64,000 nucleotides of DNA from Runella zeae DSM 19591 (GTDB lineage: Bacteria; Bacteroidota; Bacteroidia; Cytophagales; Spirosomataceae), in assembly GCF_000423565.1 (NCBI RefSeq), contig NZ_AUIF01000034.1, forward strand, positions 1-64,000. Reading direction: 5' to 3'. Numbering within the stretch: the first letter of the stretch is position 1; each line of letters opens with the position of its first letter. Positions 52,622 to 60,782 of this stretch are shown here, piece by piece. Below the pieces are notes generated by a model that saw only the letters and a list, made by a program, of their open reading frames with translations, was not told the DNA's origin and did no database searches. The translations under genes were made by a program, and so were the position numbers.

Positions 52622-53923
52622 ATGAAAAGTTATCAACAATCGGCCGCTCTTTTAGAACGTGCCAAAAAAGTTTTGGCAAGTGGCGTATCATCCGAATTTC
52701 GGAAGTATAATCACCCTCATGCGTTGTTTTATACGCACGGAGCTGGAAGTAGGATTTTTGACGTAGACGGCAACGAATACCTAGATTTTACGCTCAGTCA
52801 AGGTCCGCTTATTTTGGGGCATTCGCATCCTGAGGTTTTGTCCGAAATAGCCACTTATTCGGCTCAGGGACAGCTTTTTGCGGGGCAACATATAAAAGAA
52901 ATAGAATTGGCCGAAAAAATCAACGAGCTTATTCCGTCGGCGGAGTTGATGCGTTTTTGTTTGGATGGCTCAGAAGCCGTGCAGACTGCTTTCAGAGTAG
53001 CGCGTGCCAAAACAGGACGGAAAAAATTCCTTCGTTTTGAAGGCCATTATCATGGTTGGATGGACAATGTATGTTGGGGCATATCTGCGCCTTCGATAGA
53101 TGCTCTAGGTAGCCGCGAGCATCCTAATGTTTTTCCTTGGACAAAAGGCTTGCCCGAAGGGGTAGAAGATGAGTTTATCATTTTGCCTTGGAATGATTTA
53201 GCGTTGGTACGCAGTACTGTAGCCGAGCGCTATGAAGAAATTGCGGCCATTATCACCGAGCCTGTTATGTGCAACAACGGCTGCGTTTTGCCCAACGAAG
53301 GTTTTTTGGAAGGTTTAAGAGAGATTTGTAGTGAGTACGGTATCGCTTTGATTTTTGATGAAGTCATCACTGGTTTTAGGTTGTCTATCGGCGGAGCGCA
53401 AAAGTATTTTGGTATTACGCCCGACTTATCAATTTTTGCGAAAGCAATTGCGAGTGGCTATGCCATTAGTGCAATCGTTGGCAAAAAAGAATGGATGGCG
53501 CTGATTGAGCAAGCACAAGTAATTCATGCAGGTACTATGAATGCCGCTAACCCTACGGTAGCAGCGGCGTTGGCTACTATCACCGTACTTGAGCGTGAGC
53601 TACCTTACCAACGGATGTTTGAGCTGGGAAACAAACTAATGCAAGGCATCCGAAAAGCCGCCACCGAACATGGTCATGCCATGTTGGTAGAAGGGCCAGG
53701 GCCGATGTTTGCTATTTCGTTTACCGAAATCGCCCAAACAAAAGATTACCGAGATACCCTAAGAGCCGACAAAGCAAAGCTGGCGCGGTTTATTGCAGCT
53801 ATGCACGACGAAGGAGTAAGGGTGATTGGTCGCGGTTTGTGGTACATTAGTGCTGTTCACACCGAAGAAGATATTGATTTGGCCATCAGTACTGTTGACA
53901 AAGTTTTGAAAAGTCTTTCTTAA
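52622..53923 (+). CDS. Class III aminotransferase, glutamate-1-semialdehyde aminomutase-like
   Basis: 433 residues. PLP-binding features: LDGSEAVQTAFRVARAKTG (phosphate cup), the HYHGWMDN Trp/His segment, IFDEVITGFRLSIGGAQKYF with the ring-binding Asp, and SIFAKAIASGYAISAIVG with the Schiff-base Lys. The N-terminal ASGVSSEFRKYNHPHALFY matches the GSA-aminomutase subgroup. The catabolic setting, between two dehydrogenase-like genes, argues against a haem-biosynthesis role. It more likely moves an amino group on a hydroxy-amino or amino-sugar acid. Confidence 0.88.
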   Translation: MKSYQQSAALLERAKKVLASGVSSEFRKYNHPHALFYTHGAGSRIFDVDGNEYLDFTLSQGPLILGHSHPEVLSEIATYSAQGQLFAGQHIKEIELAEKINELIPSAELMRFCLDGSEAVQTAFRVARAKTGRKKFLRFEGHYHGWMDNVCWGISAPSIDALGSREHPNVFPWTKGLPEGVEDEFIILPWNDLALVRSTVAERYEEIAAIITEPVMCNNGCVLPNEGFLEGLREICSEYGIALIFDEVITGFRLSIGGAQKYFGITPDLSIFAKAIASGYAISAIVGKKEWMALIEQAQVIHAGTMNAANPTVAAALATITVLERELPYQRMFELGNKLMQGIRKAATEHGHAMLVEGPGPMFAISFTEIAQTKDYRDTLRADKAKLARFIAAMHDEGVRVIGRGLWYISAVHTEEDIDLAISTVDKVLKSLS

Positions 53924-53949
53924 TCAAAAAACTTATTTTCTTGTACGTA

Positions 53950-54918
53950 ATGAGGGTTAGCAAGTTAAGTAAAGGACAAATACTGTTGGTCGGCAACCAT
54001 CCGTCTATCTATGGGTTGGCGGTTTGTCTACAGATGTCGGGGCATCTAGTGTTATTAAAAACCTCGCATCCACAGTTGGCACAAAAACGCATCCAAGCGG
54101 CTTGGGAGGAAGTACGTGAGCGCGGCATGAGTGAGGCATCTTTGGGCAATATGAGGATGCTCGAAGATGAGATAGAAGATATACAGGCCGAATTGGCTTT
54201 TGTCGTAACGGGCGAAACCCTACACGAAAAGCGAGAAGCCGTCAAAATGCTGGAAATCATTTTACCCGACGATGCCATCATTGGAATCAATTCCGAAAGC
54301 ATTGCTTTATCAGAATTACAAAAAGAAGCTCGTCATCCCCAACGAATCATGGTGACCAATTGGGTAGACCCTGTTTATTCTACGCTGTTTTTGGAGATTG
54401 TGGGCAACGACACCACCGATGCTTTATTGCTTTCTACCGTAGAACAGCTCGCCATTGAATACTGGGGCAAAGACCCTTACGTCATCCAAGGCGATTTTGG
54501 GGTTAGAATGCCCCTGATAAGTGCGTTGATTCGGGAAGCATTCTTTTTGGTCAGAAATGGATACGCTACCATAGAAGATATCGATAGAGCTTGCCGAAAT
54601 GATGCGGGCTATTATTTGCCTTTTGCGGGCAATCTAAGATACATGGATTTGATGGGAACCTACGCTTATGGTATGGTAATGAAGGACTTGAATCCTGAGC
54701 TTTCGACCGATAGTGATTTACCTTCGTCTTTTACCGAATTGTTGGAAAAAGGGGCGACCGGAATGAAAGCAGGAGAAGGATTTTATAAATACAACGAAGG
54801 CGAACATGAGCGTTGGGAAGAATTGATGCAAAAGTTTAGTTTTGAGATAAGAGACCTAATGAATAAATACCCCTTCAGTACCGTAGCAGAGGAAGTCTCG
54901 GCAATGAATAAAAAATAA
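53950..54918 (+). CDS. 3-hydroxyacyl-CoA dehydrogenase-like protein (degenerate paralogue)
   Basis: 322 residues from the ATG at 53950; the TTG at 53941 is less likely. It aligns along its length with the protein at 51566 (for example INSESIALSELQKEARHPQR against TNTSAIPISELQKYIKKPER). The Rossmann loop, however, is LLVGNHPSIYGLAV with no GxGxxG, and the catalytic His is Asn (MVTNWVDPVYSTLFLEI). It is probably unable to bind NAD or to catalyse. It may be a structural partner of the active copy. Located 26 bp after the aminotransferase gene. Confidence 0.75.
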   Translation: MRVSKLSKGQILLVGNHPSIYGLAVCLQMSGHLVLLKTSHPQLAQKRIQAAWEEVRERGMSEASLGNMRMLEDEIEDIQAELAFVVTGETLHEKREAVKMLEIILPDDAIIGINSESIALSELQKEARHPQRIMVTNWVDPVYSTLFLEIVGNDTTDALLLSTVEQLAIEYWGKDPYVIQGDFGVRMPLISALIREAFFLVRNGYATIEDIDRACRNDAGYYLPFAGNLRYMDLMGTYAYGMVMKDLNPELSTDSDLPSSFTELLEKGATGMKAGEGFYKYNEGEHERWEELMQKFSFEIRDLMNKYPFSTVAEEVSAMNKK

Positions 54919-54922
54919 AAGT

Positions 54923-56005
54923 ATGAGTCGATTGATATTTGATGCTCATTTGGATTTGTCGATGAATGCCATCGAATGGAATCGTGACCTATCTCGCCCA
55001 TTGACCGAAATACGTCAGCGAGAGATGCACATGCGCGACAAAAACGACCGAGGCAAAGGTACAGTGTGCTTGCCTGAGCTACGAAAAGGTAAAATCGGTA
55101 TAGTGGTAGCTACGCAGTTGGCGCGATACACGCCTCCCGGAAGTGCCTTGCCCGGATGGAACAGCCCCCAACAAGCATGGGCCATGACCCAAGCCCAATT
55201 GGTATGGTACCGCGAAATGGAAGCCTTAGGAGAAATGGTGCAAATCACCAACTGGCCCGCTTTGGAAGCGCACCTCAGCTTGTGGGAAGATACTACTATC
55301 GACGACGCCACCAAGCCCATTGGGTATATTTTGAGCTTAGAAGGGGCCGATTCATTGGTAGATATTTCTTATCTCTACCGAGCTTACGACTATGGGCTGC
55401 GAGCTATTGGGCTTTCTCATTTTGGGCCTGGTAGGTATGCACCCGGTACTAAAATGGAAGGGGCGATTACGCCGTTGGGGTTTGAATTGATGAAAGAAAT
55501 GGGAAAGCTGAATATGATTTTGGACACCACCCATTTGACTGATCTTGGATTTGAGCAGGCGTTGGAGCACTACGAAGGGCCTATCTGGTCGAGTCATCAC
55601 AATGTCAGGAAGATTGTACCTAATCAGCGTCAGCTTACCGACGCCCAAATCAAGCAATTGGTAGAGCGAGGGGCGGTCATTGGTGGGATGCTTGATTGCT
55701 GGGCGATGGACATACGCTTTATTGACCAAGTATCAGATCCGTGGCAGCTCGACATCCGCCTCGAACACTTAGTGGACCACTGGGATCATATTTGTCAGAT
55801 TGCGGGAAATAGCCAACACGTAGCTATCGGTAGCGATTTGGATGGTATTTTTGGTACGGAGCAGTCACCTTGGGATTTAAACTCAATCGCTGACCTTCAG
55901 AAATACGAGGAAATTTTGCGTAAAAGAGGCTATCAAGAAACAGATATCGACAATATCTTTAGCAAAAATTGGCTACGGTTTTTGAGAAAAGCATGGGCTA
56001 AATAG
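54923..56005 (+). CDS. Membrane (renal) dipeptidase-like protein, peptidase M19
   Basis: 360 residues. Binuclear zinc ligands of the M19 family are visible: FDAHLDLS (H-x-D, residues 9 and 11), LSLEGADSL (Glu), LDTTHLTDL and SSHHNVRKI (His) and IGSDLDGIFG (Asp). Unlike the eukaryotic enzymes there is no signal peptide, so it acts in the cytosol. M19 enzymes cleave L-Xaa-D/L-Xaa dipeptides and tolerate D-residues at the C-terminus. The start is 5 bp after the preceding stop. It probably hydrolyses an amide bond of the imported compound or an intermediate. Confidence 0.88.
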   Translation: MSRLIFDAHLDLSMNAIEWNRDLSRPLTEIRQREMHMRDKNDRGKGTVCLPELRKGKIGIVVATQLARYTPPGSALPGWNSPQQAWAMTQAQLVWYREMEALGEMVQITNWPALEAHLSLWEDTTIDDATKPIGYILSLEGADSLVDISYLYRAYDYGLRAIGLSHFGPGRYAPGTKMEGAITPLGFELMKEMGKLNMILDTTHLTDLGFEQALEHYEGPIWSSHHNVRKIVPNQRQLTDAQIKQLVERGAVIGGMLDCWAMDIRFIDQVSDPWQLDIRLEHLVDHWDHICQIAGNSQHVAIGSDLDGIFGTEQSPWDLNSIADLQKYEEILRKRGYQETDIDNIFSKNWLRFLRKAWAK

Positions 56006-56019
56006 GTTTTGTAGCCCTG

Positions 56020-56090
56020 AAAATGTCAGGGCTAAAGCCCTTTTTAGATGCAATGTTGGTTTACTCCCCAGCCTAAAGGCGTGGGGTTTG
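56020..56090. repeat. Two small palindromes after the dipeptidase gene
   Basis: AGCCCTGA-aaatg-TCAGGGCT, followed by AAAGCCCTTTTT, could work as a partial terminator. CCCCAGCC...GGCGTGGGG follows about 40 bp later. Both belong to the small hairpin repeats common in Cytophagales. The rest of the 158-bp gap shows nothing. Confidence 0.5.
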
Positions 56091-56163
56091 AGGTGATTAG
56101 TCTTGGGATTATTGTTAGAGAAAATGTACTGTGCTAAACACTTAGGATGATAAAAATTTAAAA

Positions 56164-57540
56164 ATGAAGAAATCGGCAAGTCAAAAACAGTTAAAAGCAG
56201 GGGCGGCCAAAATAGACATTACTCCCGTTCCGGGTACCATCATCAACGGCGATTTTGTGCCGCATTATGCTGTTTATTTCCATGACCCACTTTTTTCAAA
56301 AGCACTTGTACTACAAAACGATGACGTTACCCTCGTGTTTGTGGTCGTGGATATTTGTGTCATGCCCAAAGATTTTGTGGATGAAGTAAAAGATGCCTTG
56401 ACCCGAGTCACTCGTCTCTCCAAAGAGCATATTCTGATTTCTAGTACGCACACTCATGCGGCAGGTTCGGTAGCAGATGTACATCTTACGGGGCCCGATG
56501 TTTTGTACAGAACCAAGCTCCCGGGCTTGATAGTGCAATCGGTGATAAAGGCCTTAAACAATCTCAAACCCGCCAAAATCGCGTTTGGAAAAGCGGTTGC
56601 ACCAGAGCACGTACTTAGTCGTCGCTATCAAATGAAGCCTGATTATGAGCCATTTAATCCCCTGCATTGGGATGGCGATGCCATCAAAACCAATCCTTTT
56701 GGGGTAGAGTCTTACATCATTCAGAGCGATACGCCCGTAGACCCTGAATTGAGTTTTTTGGCAGTAAAAGACCTAAACGATGAATGGATTAGCATCTTGG
56801 GCAACTATTCGCTGCACTATGTGGGCGACTGGCCCAATGGCACTATTTCAGCTGATTATTTTGGATATTTTGCCGCTACCTTGCAGGAGTTGCTGGAGGC
56901 AGATGGGGATTTTGTAGGTATCATGAGCAATGGCACGAGTGGTGACATTAATATTTGGGAGTTTTTGCATCCCGAGCGTTATCCTACCGAGCCTTTTGCC
57001 AAAAGTGAATTGATTGGAAGTGAGCTTGCTACCAAGGTAGTTAAGGCACTGGAAGGGCTGGAGTGGGAGAGTGCTCCAGTGTTGAAAGTGGTTTATGAAG
57101 AGCTGTCGCTCAAAGTCAATAAACCCACCGAAGAAGAGATAACAACGGCTACGGAAAAAGTATTGGCAAGCAATTATGAGCATATCATACCCGACGAAGA
57201 AGGTTTACGGAGTCTCTATGCGCGTGAGCAATTATTGTTGAGTCAATACCCCGCCCAGCTGTCCGCTCCTTTGCAGGCATTCAGGATTGGGGAGGGAATT
57301 ATCGGCGCGCTTCCGGGCGAGTTTTTTGCCCAAACAGGATTGACATTAAAAGAAAAAGTAGAAAGAGATAATTATTTTACGATATCTCTGGCCAATGCCA
57401 ACGTGGGCTATGTACCACCTTTTTTAGAAAAACAAAAAGGAGGTTATGAAACTTGGCGGTGCCGCTATAGTTGCTTGGAAGATGAAGCCGAAGAAATTTG
57501 CAAAAAAAGCCTATTAACACTCATCCAACGACTTCAATAG
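56164..57540 (+). CDS. Cytosolic neutral ceramidase-like hydrolase
   Basis: 458 residues with no signal peptide. It opens KAGAAKIDITPVPGTIINGD, the ceramidase-family start. It has the zinc motif SSTHTHAAGSVADVHL (about 100-115), LGNYSLHYVGDWPNG (the third His) and MSNGTSGDINIWEF. The C-terminal end is LANANVGYVPPF plus a cysteine-rich tail. Related to the exported protein at 40996 but diverged, and acting in the cytosol. The same fold is used on amides in ceramide and on other N-acyl compounds. Context with the M19 dipeptidase and PLP enzymes favours an N-acyl or lactam-type substrate over a lipid. Confidence 0.78.
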   Translation: MKKSASQKQLKAGAAKIDITPVPGTIINGDFVPHYAVYFHDPLFSKALVLQNDDVTLVFVVVDICVMPKDFVDEVKDALTRVTRLSKEHILISSTHTHAAGSVADVHLTGPDVLYRTKLPGLIVQSVIKALNNLKPAKIAFGKAVAPEHVLSRRYQMKPDYEPFNPLHWDGDAIKTNPFGVESYIIQSDTPVDPELSFLAVKDLNDEWISILGNYSLHYVGDWPNGTISADYFGYFAATLQELLEADGDFVGIMSNGTSGDINIWEFLHPERYPTEPFAKSELIGSELATKVVKALEGLEWESAPVLKVVYEELSLKVNKPTEEEITTATEKVLASNYEHIIPDEEGLRSLYAREQLLLSQYPAQLSAPLQAFRIGEGIIGALPGEFFAQTGLTLKEKVERDNYFTISLANANVGYVPPFLEKQKGGYETWRCRYSCLEDEAEEICKKSLLTLIQRLQ

Positions 57541-57589
57541 GTGATTGAACCTCTGCTAACTTTTTAGAGTTGACTACTCACTTTTATCT

Positions 57590-58705
57590 ATGGATAATTG
57601 GTTTGAAATAGAGAATTCGGATAGTGTGGATTCACCTGTATTGTTGGTGTATCCTGAGCGGATATTGGCCAATATACGAATGCTGAAAAGCATGATAGAT
57701 GACCCGAGGAGATTGAGGCCGCACGTAAAAACCCATAAAATGGCGGAGGTGACGGCTATGTTACTCGCAGAGGGCATTGAGAAGTTTAAATGCGCCACTA
57801 TTGCCGAAGCCGAAATGCTCGGACAGTGCGTTGCCAGAGATGTTTTGCTGGCTTATCAGCCGACTCAAGTAAAGCTCTATCGCCTGATTGAATTAATAAA
57901 AAAATACCCCCAAACTACCTTTTCTTGTTTGGTAGACAATCCAACGTCGGCCTTGATGATGGCTCAGGTCGCGACCGAGCAAGGTATTGAACTTGAGGTG
58001 TTTATTGACCTTAACATAGGCATGAACCGGACGGGCATCAGCCCCGACGAAAGTACCCTTGAACTGGCTAAATTGATTGTGTCTTTGCCCAGCTTGAAAC
58101 TAAGAGGCTTACATGCCTACGACGGGCAGATACATACTCAAGATTTGGCTTTGCGCGAAATAGAATGTGAAGCTGGGTTTGACTTGGTGACGCATCTGGT
58201 GAATAGATTAAAGGCCGAATCAATCGGTACGTTGGACATCGTAATAGGCGGAACGCCTACGTTTCCTTTTCATGCCAAAAGACCCAACGTAGAGTGTAGC
58301 CCAGGAACGTTTATCTTTTGGGATTTTGGATACTTAAACGACTGTCCTGAACAGAAGTTTCTTCCTGCTGCGGTATTGATGACGCGGGTGATTTCGCGAC
58401 CTGAAGGCAGAATCTGCCTCGACCTTGGTCATAAGGCCGTGGCTTCCGAAAACCCGCTTTTGTCGAGGGTTCATTTTTTGAATGCGGCTCATCTCCACCT
58501 CGAAAGCCACAGCGAGGAGCATTTGGTAGTAAAAGAAAAAGATAGTTTGCCCGAAAATACCCTGAAAATCGGGGACGTATTATATGCTTTACCTATTCAT
58601 ATTTGTCCCACCGTGGCGCTTTACGAAAAAGTAGCATGGGTTCAAAATAGAAAAGTAGAGGGCTATTGGCAAGTAACGGCCCGCAATCGAGCACTCAGCA
58701 TTTAA
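57590..58705 (+). CDS. D-threonine aldolase / D-serine dehydratase-like PLP enzyme
   Basis: 371 residues with the alanine-racemase-type barrel and a C-terminal beta domain. The Schiff-base Lys is in RPHVKTHKMAEV (about 44-55), the barrel strand is ECSPGTFIFWDFGYLND, and the metal pair is in IHICPTVALYEK (His-x-Cys, about 340-351), the zinc or manganese site of DSD1 and D-threonine aldolases. Family members split or dehydrate D-beta-hydroxy amino acids. It is the last gene of the S5 operon, 50 bp after the ceramidase-like gene. Choice between aldolase and dehydratase activity is not possible here. Confidence 0.88.
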   Translation: MDNWFEIENSDSVDSPVLLVYPERILANIRMLKSMIDDPRRLRPHVKTHKMAEVTAMLLAEGIEKFKCATIAEAEMLGQCVARDVLLAYQPTQVKLYRLIELIKKYPQTTFSCLVDNPTSALMMAQVATEQGIELEVFIDLNIGMNRTGISPDESTLELAKLIVSLPSLKLRGLHAYDGQIHTQDLALREIECEAGFDLVTHLVNRLKAESIGTLDIVIGGTPTFPFHAKRPNVECSPGTFIFWDFGYLNDCPEQKFLPAAVLMTRVISRPEGRICLDLGHKAVASENPLLSRVHFLNAAHLHLESHSEEHLVVKEKDSLPENTLKIGDVLYALPIHICPTVALYEKVAWVQNRKVEGYWQVTARNRALSI

Positions 58706-58732
58706 CAAAATCCCCGAACAGCCCTCCGCTCC

Positions 58733-59605
58733 TTAATAACTGATATCTAATGTGCGGCGATAGTCGCTGGGGGTCATATTTTTTACCCGCTTAAATTGGC
58801 GGTTGAAATTAGCCAAGCTATTATAGCCGCATTCGTAAGCCACTTCAATGATGTTATAATCATTTTCAGAAAGAAGCTTACAGGCGTGGCCGATTCTGAC
58901 GGTGGTCAAGTACTCTACAAATGTCATGCGGTACTGTTCTTTAAAAAAGCCACAAAACGCCGTTACGCCCATACTCGCCACCGAGGCGATTTGGGGCAGG
59001 GATATATCTTTGTTGAAATTCTGTAAAATAAATTCATTGATTTTCTGAAAGCGGTGCGATGATTCGTAGTGAAAGTTTTGCATAAAGGTTGGGCTTGCCA
59101 ATAGGTCATATTCGGCATTGCCCGACATGATGTCAAAAATAGAAAACAATGCCGACAAACGTTGAAGACCGTTCATCTCGTGCATTTTGTTCATAAGTTG
59201 ATTGATCTTCTTACGGGTAGCGCCTTTGATGACCATCCCCCTCTCCGAAATTTTCAATACTTTCTTGAATCGTTCTATTTCTGGTATATTCATAAAGCCT
59301 TCACCTAAAAAATTATTCGTAAAGTGAATGACCGTAGCATCGGCTTTTTGTTTCGATTGGCGGCTCAAATAGATAGGGTCATTGACCCAAACATGAGGCA
59401 AAAGCGAACCCATAAATACAAGATCTTGTTCGCCAAAGTACCCGATATGGTCGCCTACCATTCTTCTTCCAGTGCTTTTGTTTACCAGAACAAACTCATA
59501 ATGAGCGTGATAGTGCCAAGGTGCAGGAAAGAAATCGCCTGCTTCTCTGAAAACGATAAAGGATTTGTCAGCATCCTGAGGAAGGTGAAATTCAACTGCT
59601 TTCAT
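58733..59605 (-). CDS. AraC-family regulator of the catabolic island
   Basis: 290 residues. An N-terminal cupin sensor (about 1-100: DFFPAPWHYHAHYEFVLVN, MVGDHIGYFGEQDLVFMG, LLPHVWVND) precedes the C-terminal double HTH (about 185-285). That region contains SLPQIASVASMGVTAFCGFF, TVRIGHACKLLSENDYNIIEVA and YNSLANFNRQFKRVKNMTPSDYR in consecutive pieces. The type is that of sugar-sensing AraC activators. It is the only transcription regulator in the island and is convergent with the last operon. The same operator element stands before it and before the five plus-strand promoters, so it is the probable activator of all of them. Confidence 0.9.
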   Translation of the reverse strand: MKAVEFHLPQDADKSFIVFREAGDFFPAPWHYHAHYEFVLVNKSTGRRMVGDHIGYFGEQDLVFMGSLLPHVWVNDPIYLSRQSKQKADATVIHFTNNFLGEGFMNIPEIERFKKVLKISERGMVIKGATRKKINQLMNKMHEMNGLQRLSALFSIFDIMSGNAEYDLLASPTFMQNFHYESSHRFQKINEFILQNFNKDISLPQIASVASMGVTAFCGFFKEQYRMTFVEYLTTVRIGHACKLLSENDYNIIEVAYECGYNSLANFNRQFKRVKNMTPSDYRRTLDISY

Positions 59606-59633
59606 TAGTTTGGTGATTTGTTGATGAAAGATA

Positions 59634-59695
59634 CAAAACTAATTGTCAGAAGTCTATTTTGTGAAAGATAGTATCATAAATCCAAATAAAATAAG
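59634..59695 (-). promoter_or_regulatory. araC promoter with inverted operator, site S6
   Basis: On the minus strand the -7 box TAGTTTTG (59641-59634) is 29 bp before the ATG. The 33-bp element (59663-59695, ATAGTA at 59668-59673, CAAAT retained, second half-site degenerate) lies 21 bp upstream of it. It is in the opposite orientation to the transcription direction, which suggests autorepression or weak autoregulation. No -7 box lies at the expected place on the plus strand. Confidence 0.6.
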
Positions 59696-59803
59696 AAATA
59701 ATAGTTGGTTTGGGATAGTGATGGAAGTTATTGGGTAAAGGTCAGAGTGCAAGACAAAACGCTGGTAAAGCGTCTGGTAGTGATTATTTAATGGATTGGC
59801 GCT

Positions 59804-60703
59804 TTACTTTAGTTTATCTTTTAAAAAAACCAACACTTTGGCACGTATCTCGGGGGCGTCAAACATAACACCAAAATGAGGTGCGTCTTTGACGATGATT
59901 AGTTCGCTTTGCACGCCCGATACACGCAACCACGAATGCAATAGTTTTGACTGACGATTGGGTACACTTTCGTCTTTTTCGCCGTGAATAATCAAAAAAG
60001 GAGGGTCGTTTTTGTCAACATAAGTGACTGGGCTTGCTATTTTAGCTAAATCAGGGCGCTCTACGGGAGCCGCTCCAATCAGAATACCTTCTGGCGACTT
60101 GGCATCTTCACTAGAATTGAGAGAAACCAGGTCAGAAGGGCCATAAAAATCAACAACTGCCTTGAAAGTGAATGCTTTGGAAGTATTGGGCATGAAGAAA
60201 GCATCTATTTTATTGTTTTTGGACAAGCCCATCAGGTTGGCTAAGTGCCCTCCCGCCGAAAAACCCATCAATGCGATGCGGTTTTTATCGAACCCGTATT
60301 TGTCGGCATTATCATACAAAAAAGAAAGGGCGCGATTGCAGTCTTGAATAAGGGCAGGAAACACCGCCTGGGAAGCAAAACGATAATCAATAGACGCCAA
60401 TGCAAAGCCGCTATTGATCATCTCCGAAATCGTACCTTTCATGTAGCCCATATCGGCGTATTTATCATTGACCAACCATCCTCCACCGTGCACCCACACC
60501 ACCAAGGGCATTTTTCCTTTGGGATTAGGCGGCAAATAAATATCCAATAAGTGTTTAGACAAAGTATCGTTGTTGTAAGGGATATTTCCGTGGAGCGTGG
60601 TACCTTCGGGAAAAAACTTTATCATAGGATTTGGTTTTTGACAAACAGCGACGTATGACCGTAAGGCTAAAAACAATAGAAATAATAATCGCACGGTTTT
60701 CAT
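59804..60703 (-). CDS. Exported alpha/beta hydrolase (BD-FAE / carboxylesterase-like)
   Basis: 299 residues. The signal peptide (LLFLLFLALRSYVAVCQ) is followed by LPLVVWVHGGGWL (oxyanion H-G-G-G, here VWVHGGGW). The nucleophile elbow is GFSAGGHLANL (Ser about 155), the acid lies in HGEKDESVPNRQS and the His in VKDAPHFGVMF. The fold and the VWVHGGGW motif match bacterial esterases that remove acetyl or feruloyl groups from plant polysaccharides. Monocistronic or with the following GH106-like gene, transcribed on the minus strand next to the AraC gene, which fits removal of ester groups before glycan breakdown. Confidence 0.85.
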   Translation of the reverse strand: MKTVRLLFLLFLALRSYVAVCQKPNPMIKFFPEGTTLHGNIPYNNDTLSKHLLDIYLPPNPKGKMPLVVWVHGGGWLVNDKYADMGYMKGTISEMINSGFALASIDYRFASQAVFPALIQDCNRALSFLYDNADKYGFDKNRIALMGFSAGGHLANLMGLSKNNKIDAFFMPNTSKAFTFKAVVDFYGPSDLVSLNSSEDAKSPEGILIGAAPVERPDLAKIASPVTYVDKNDPPFLIIHGEKDESVPNRQSKLLHSWLRVSGVQSELIIVKDAPHFGVMFDAPEIRAKVLVFLKDKLK

Positions 60704-60782
60704 GAAAATGTTGGTTTGGTTAAGGATTTATATGATAAAAGGCGGGTTTCCCCACCTCTTACTATGTCGTAATTGTACCCAT

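Noticed and set aside
52622-53923. Calling this hemL (haem biosynthesis)
   Set aside because: It lies inside a catabolic operon between dehydrogenase-like genes; a dedicated haem enzyme would not be expected here.
59755-59780. Terminator after the alpha/beta hydrolase
   Set aside because: The stem is only 5 bp (ACGCT/AGCGT) with a broken T-run; too weak to call.
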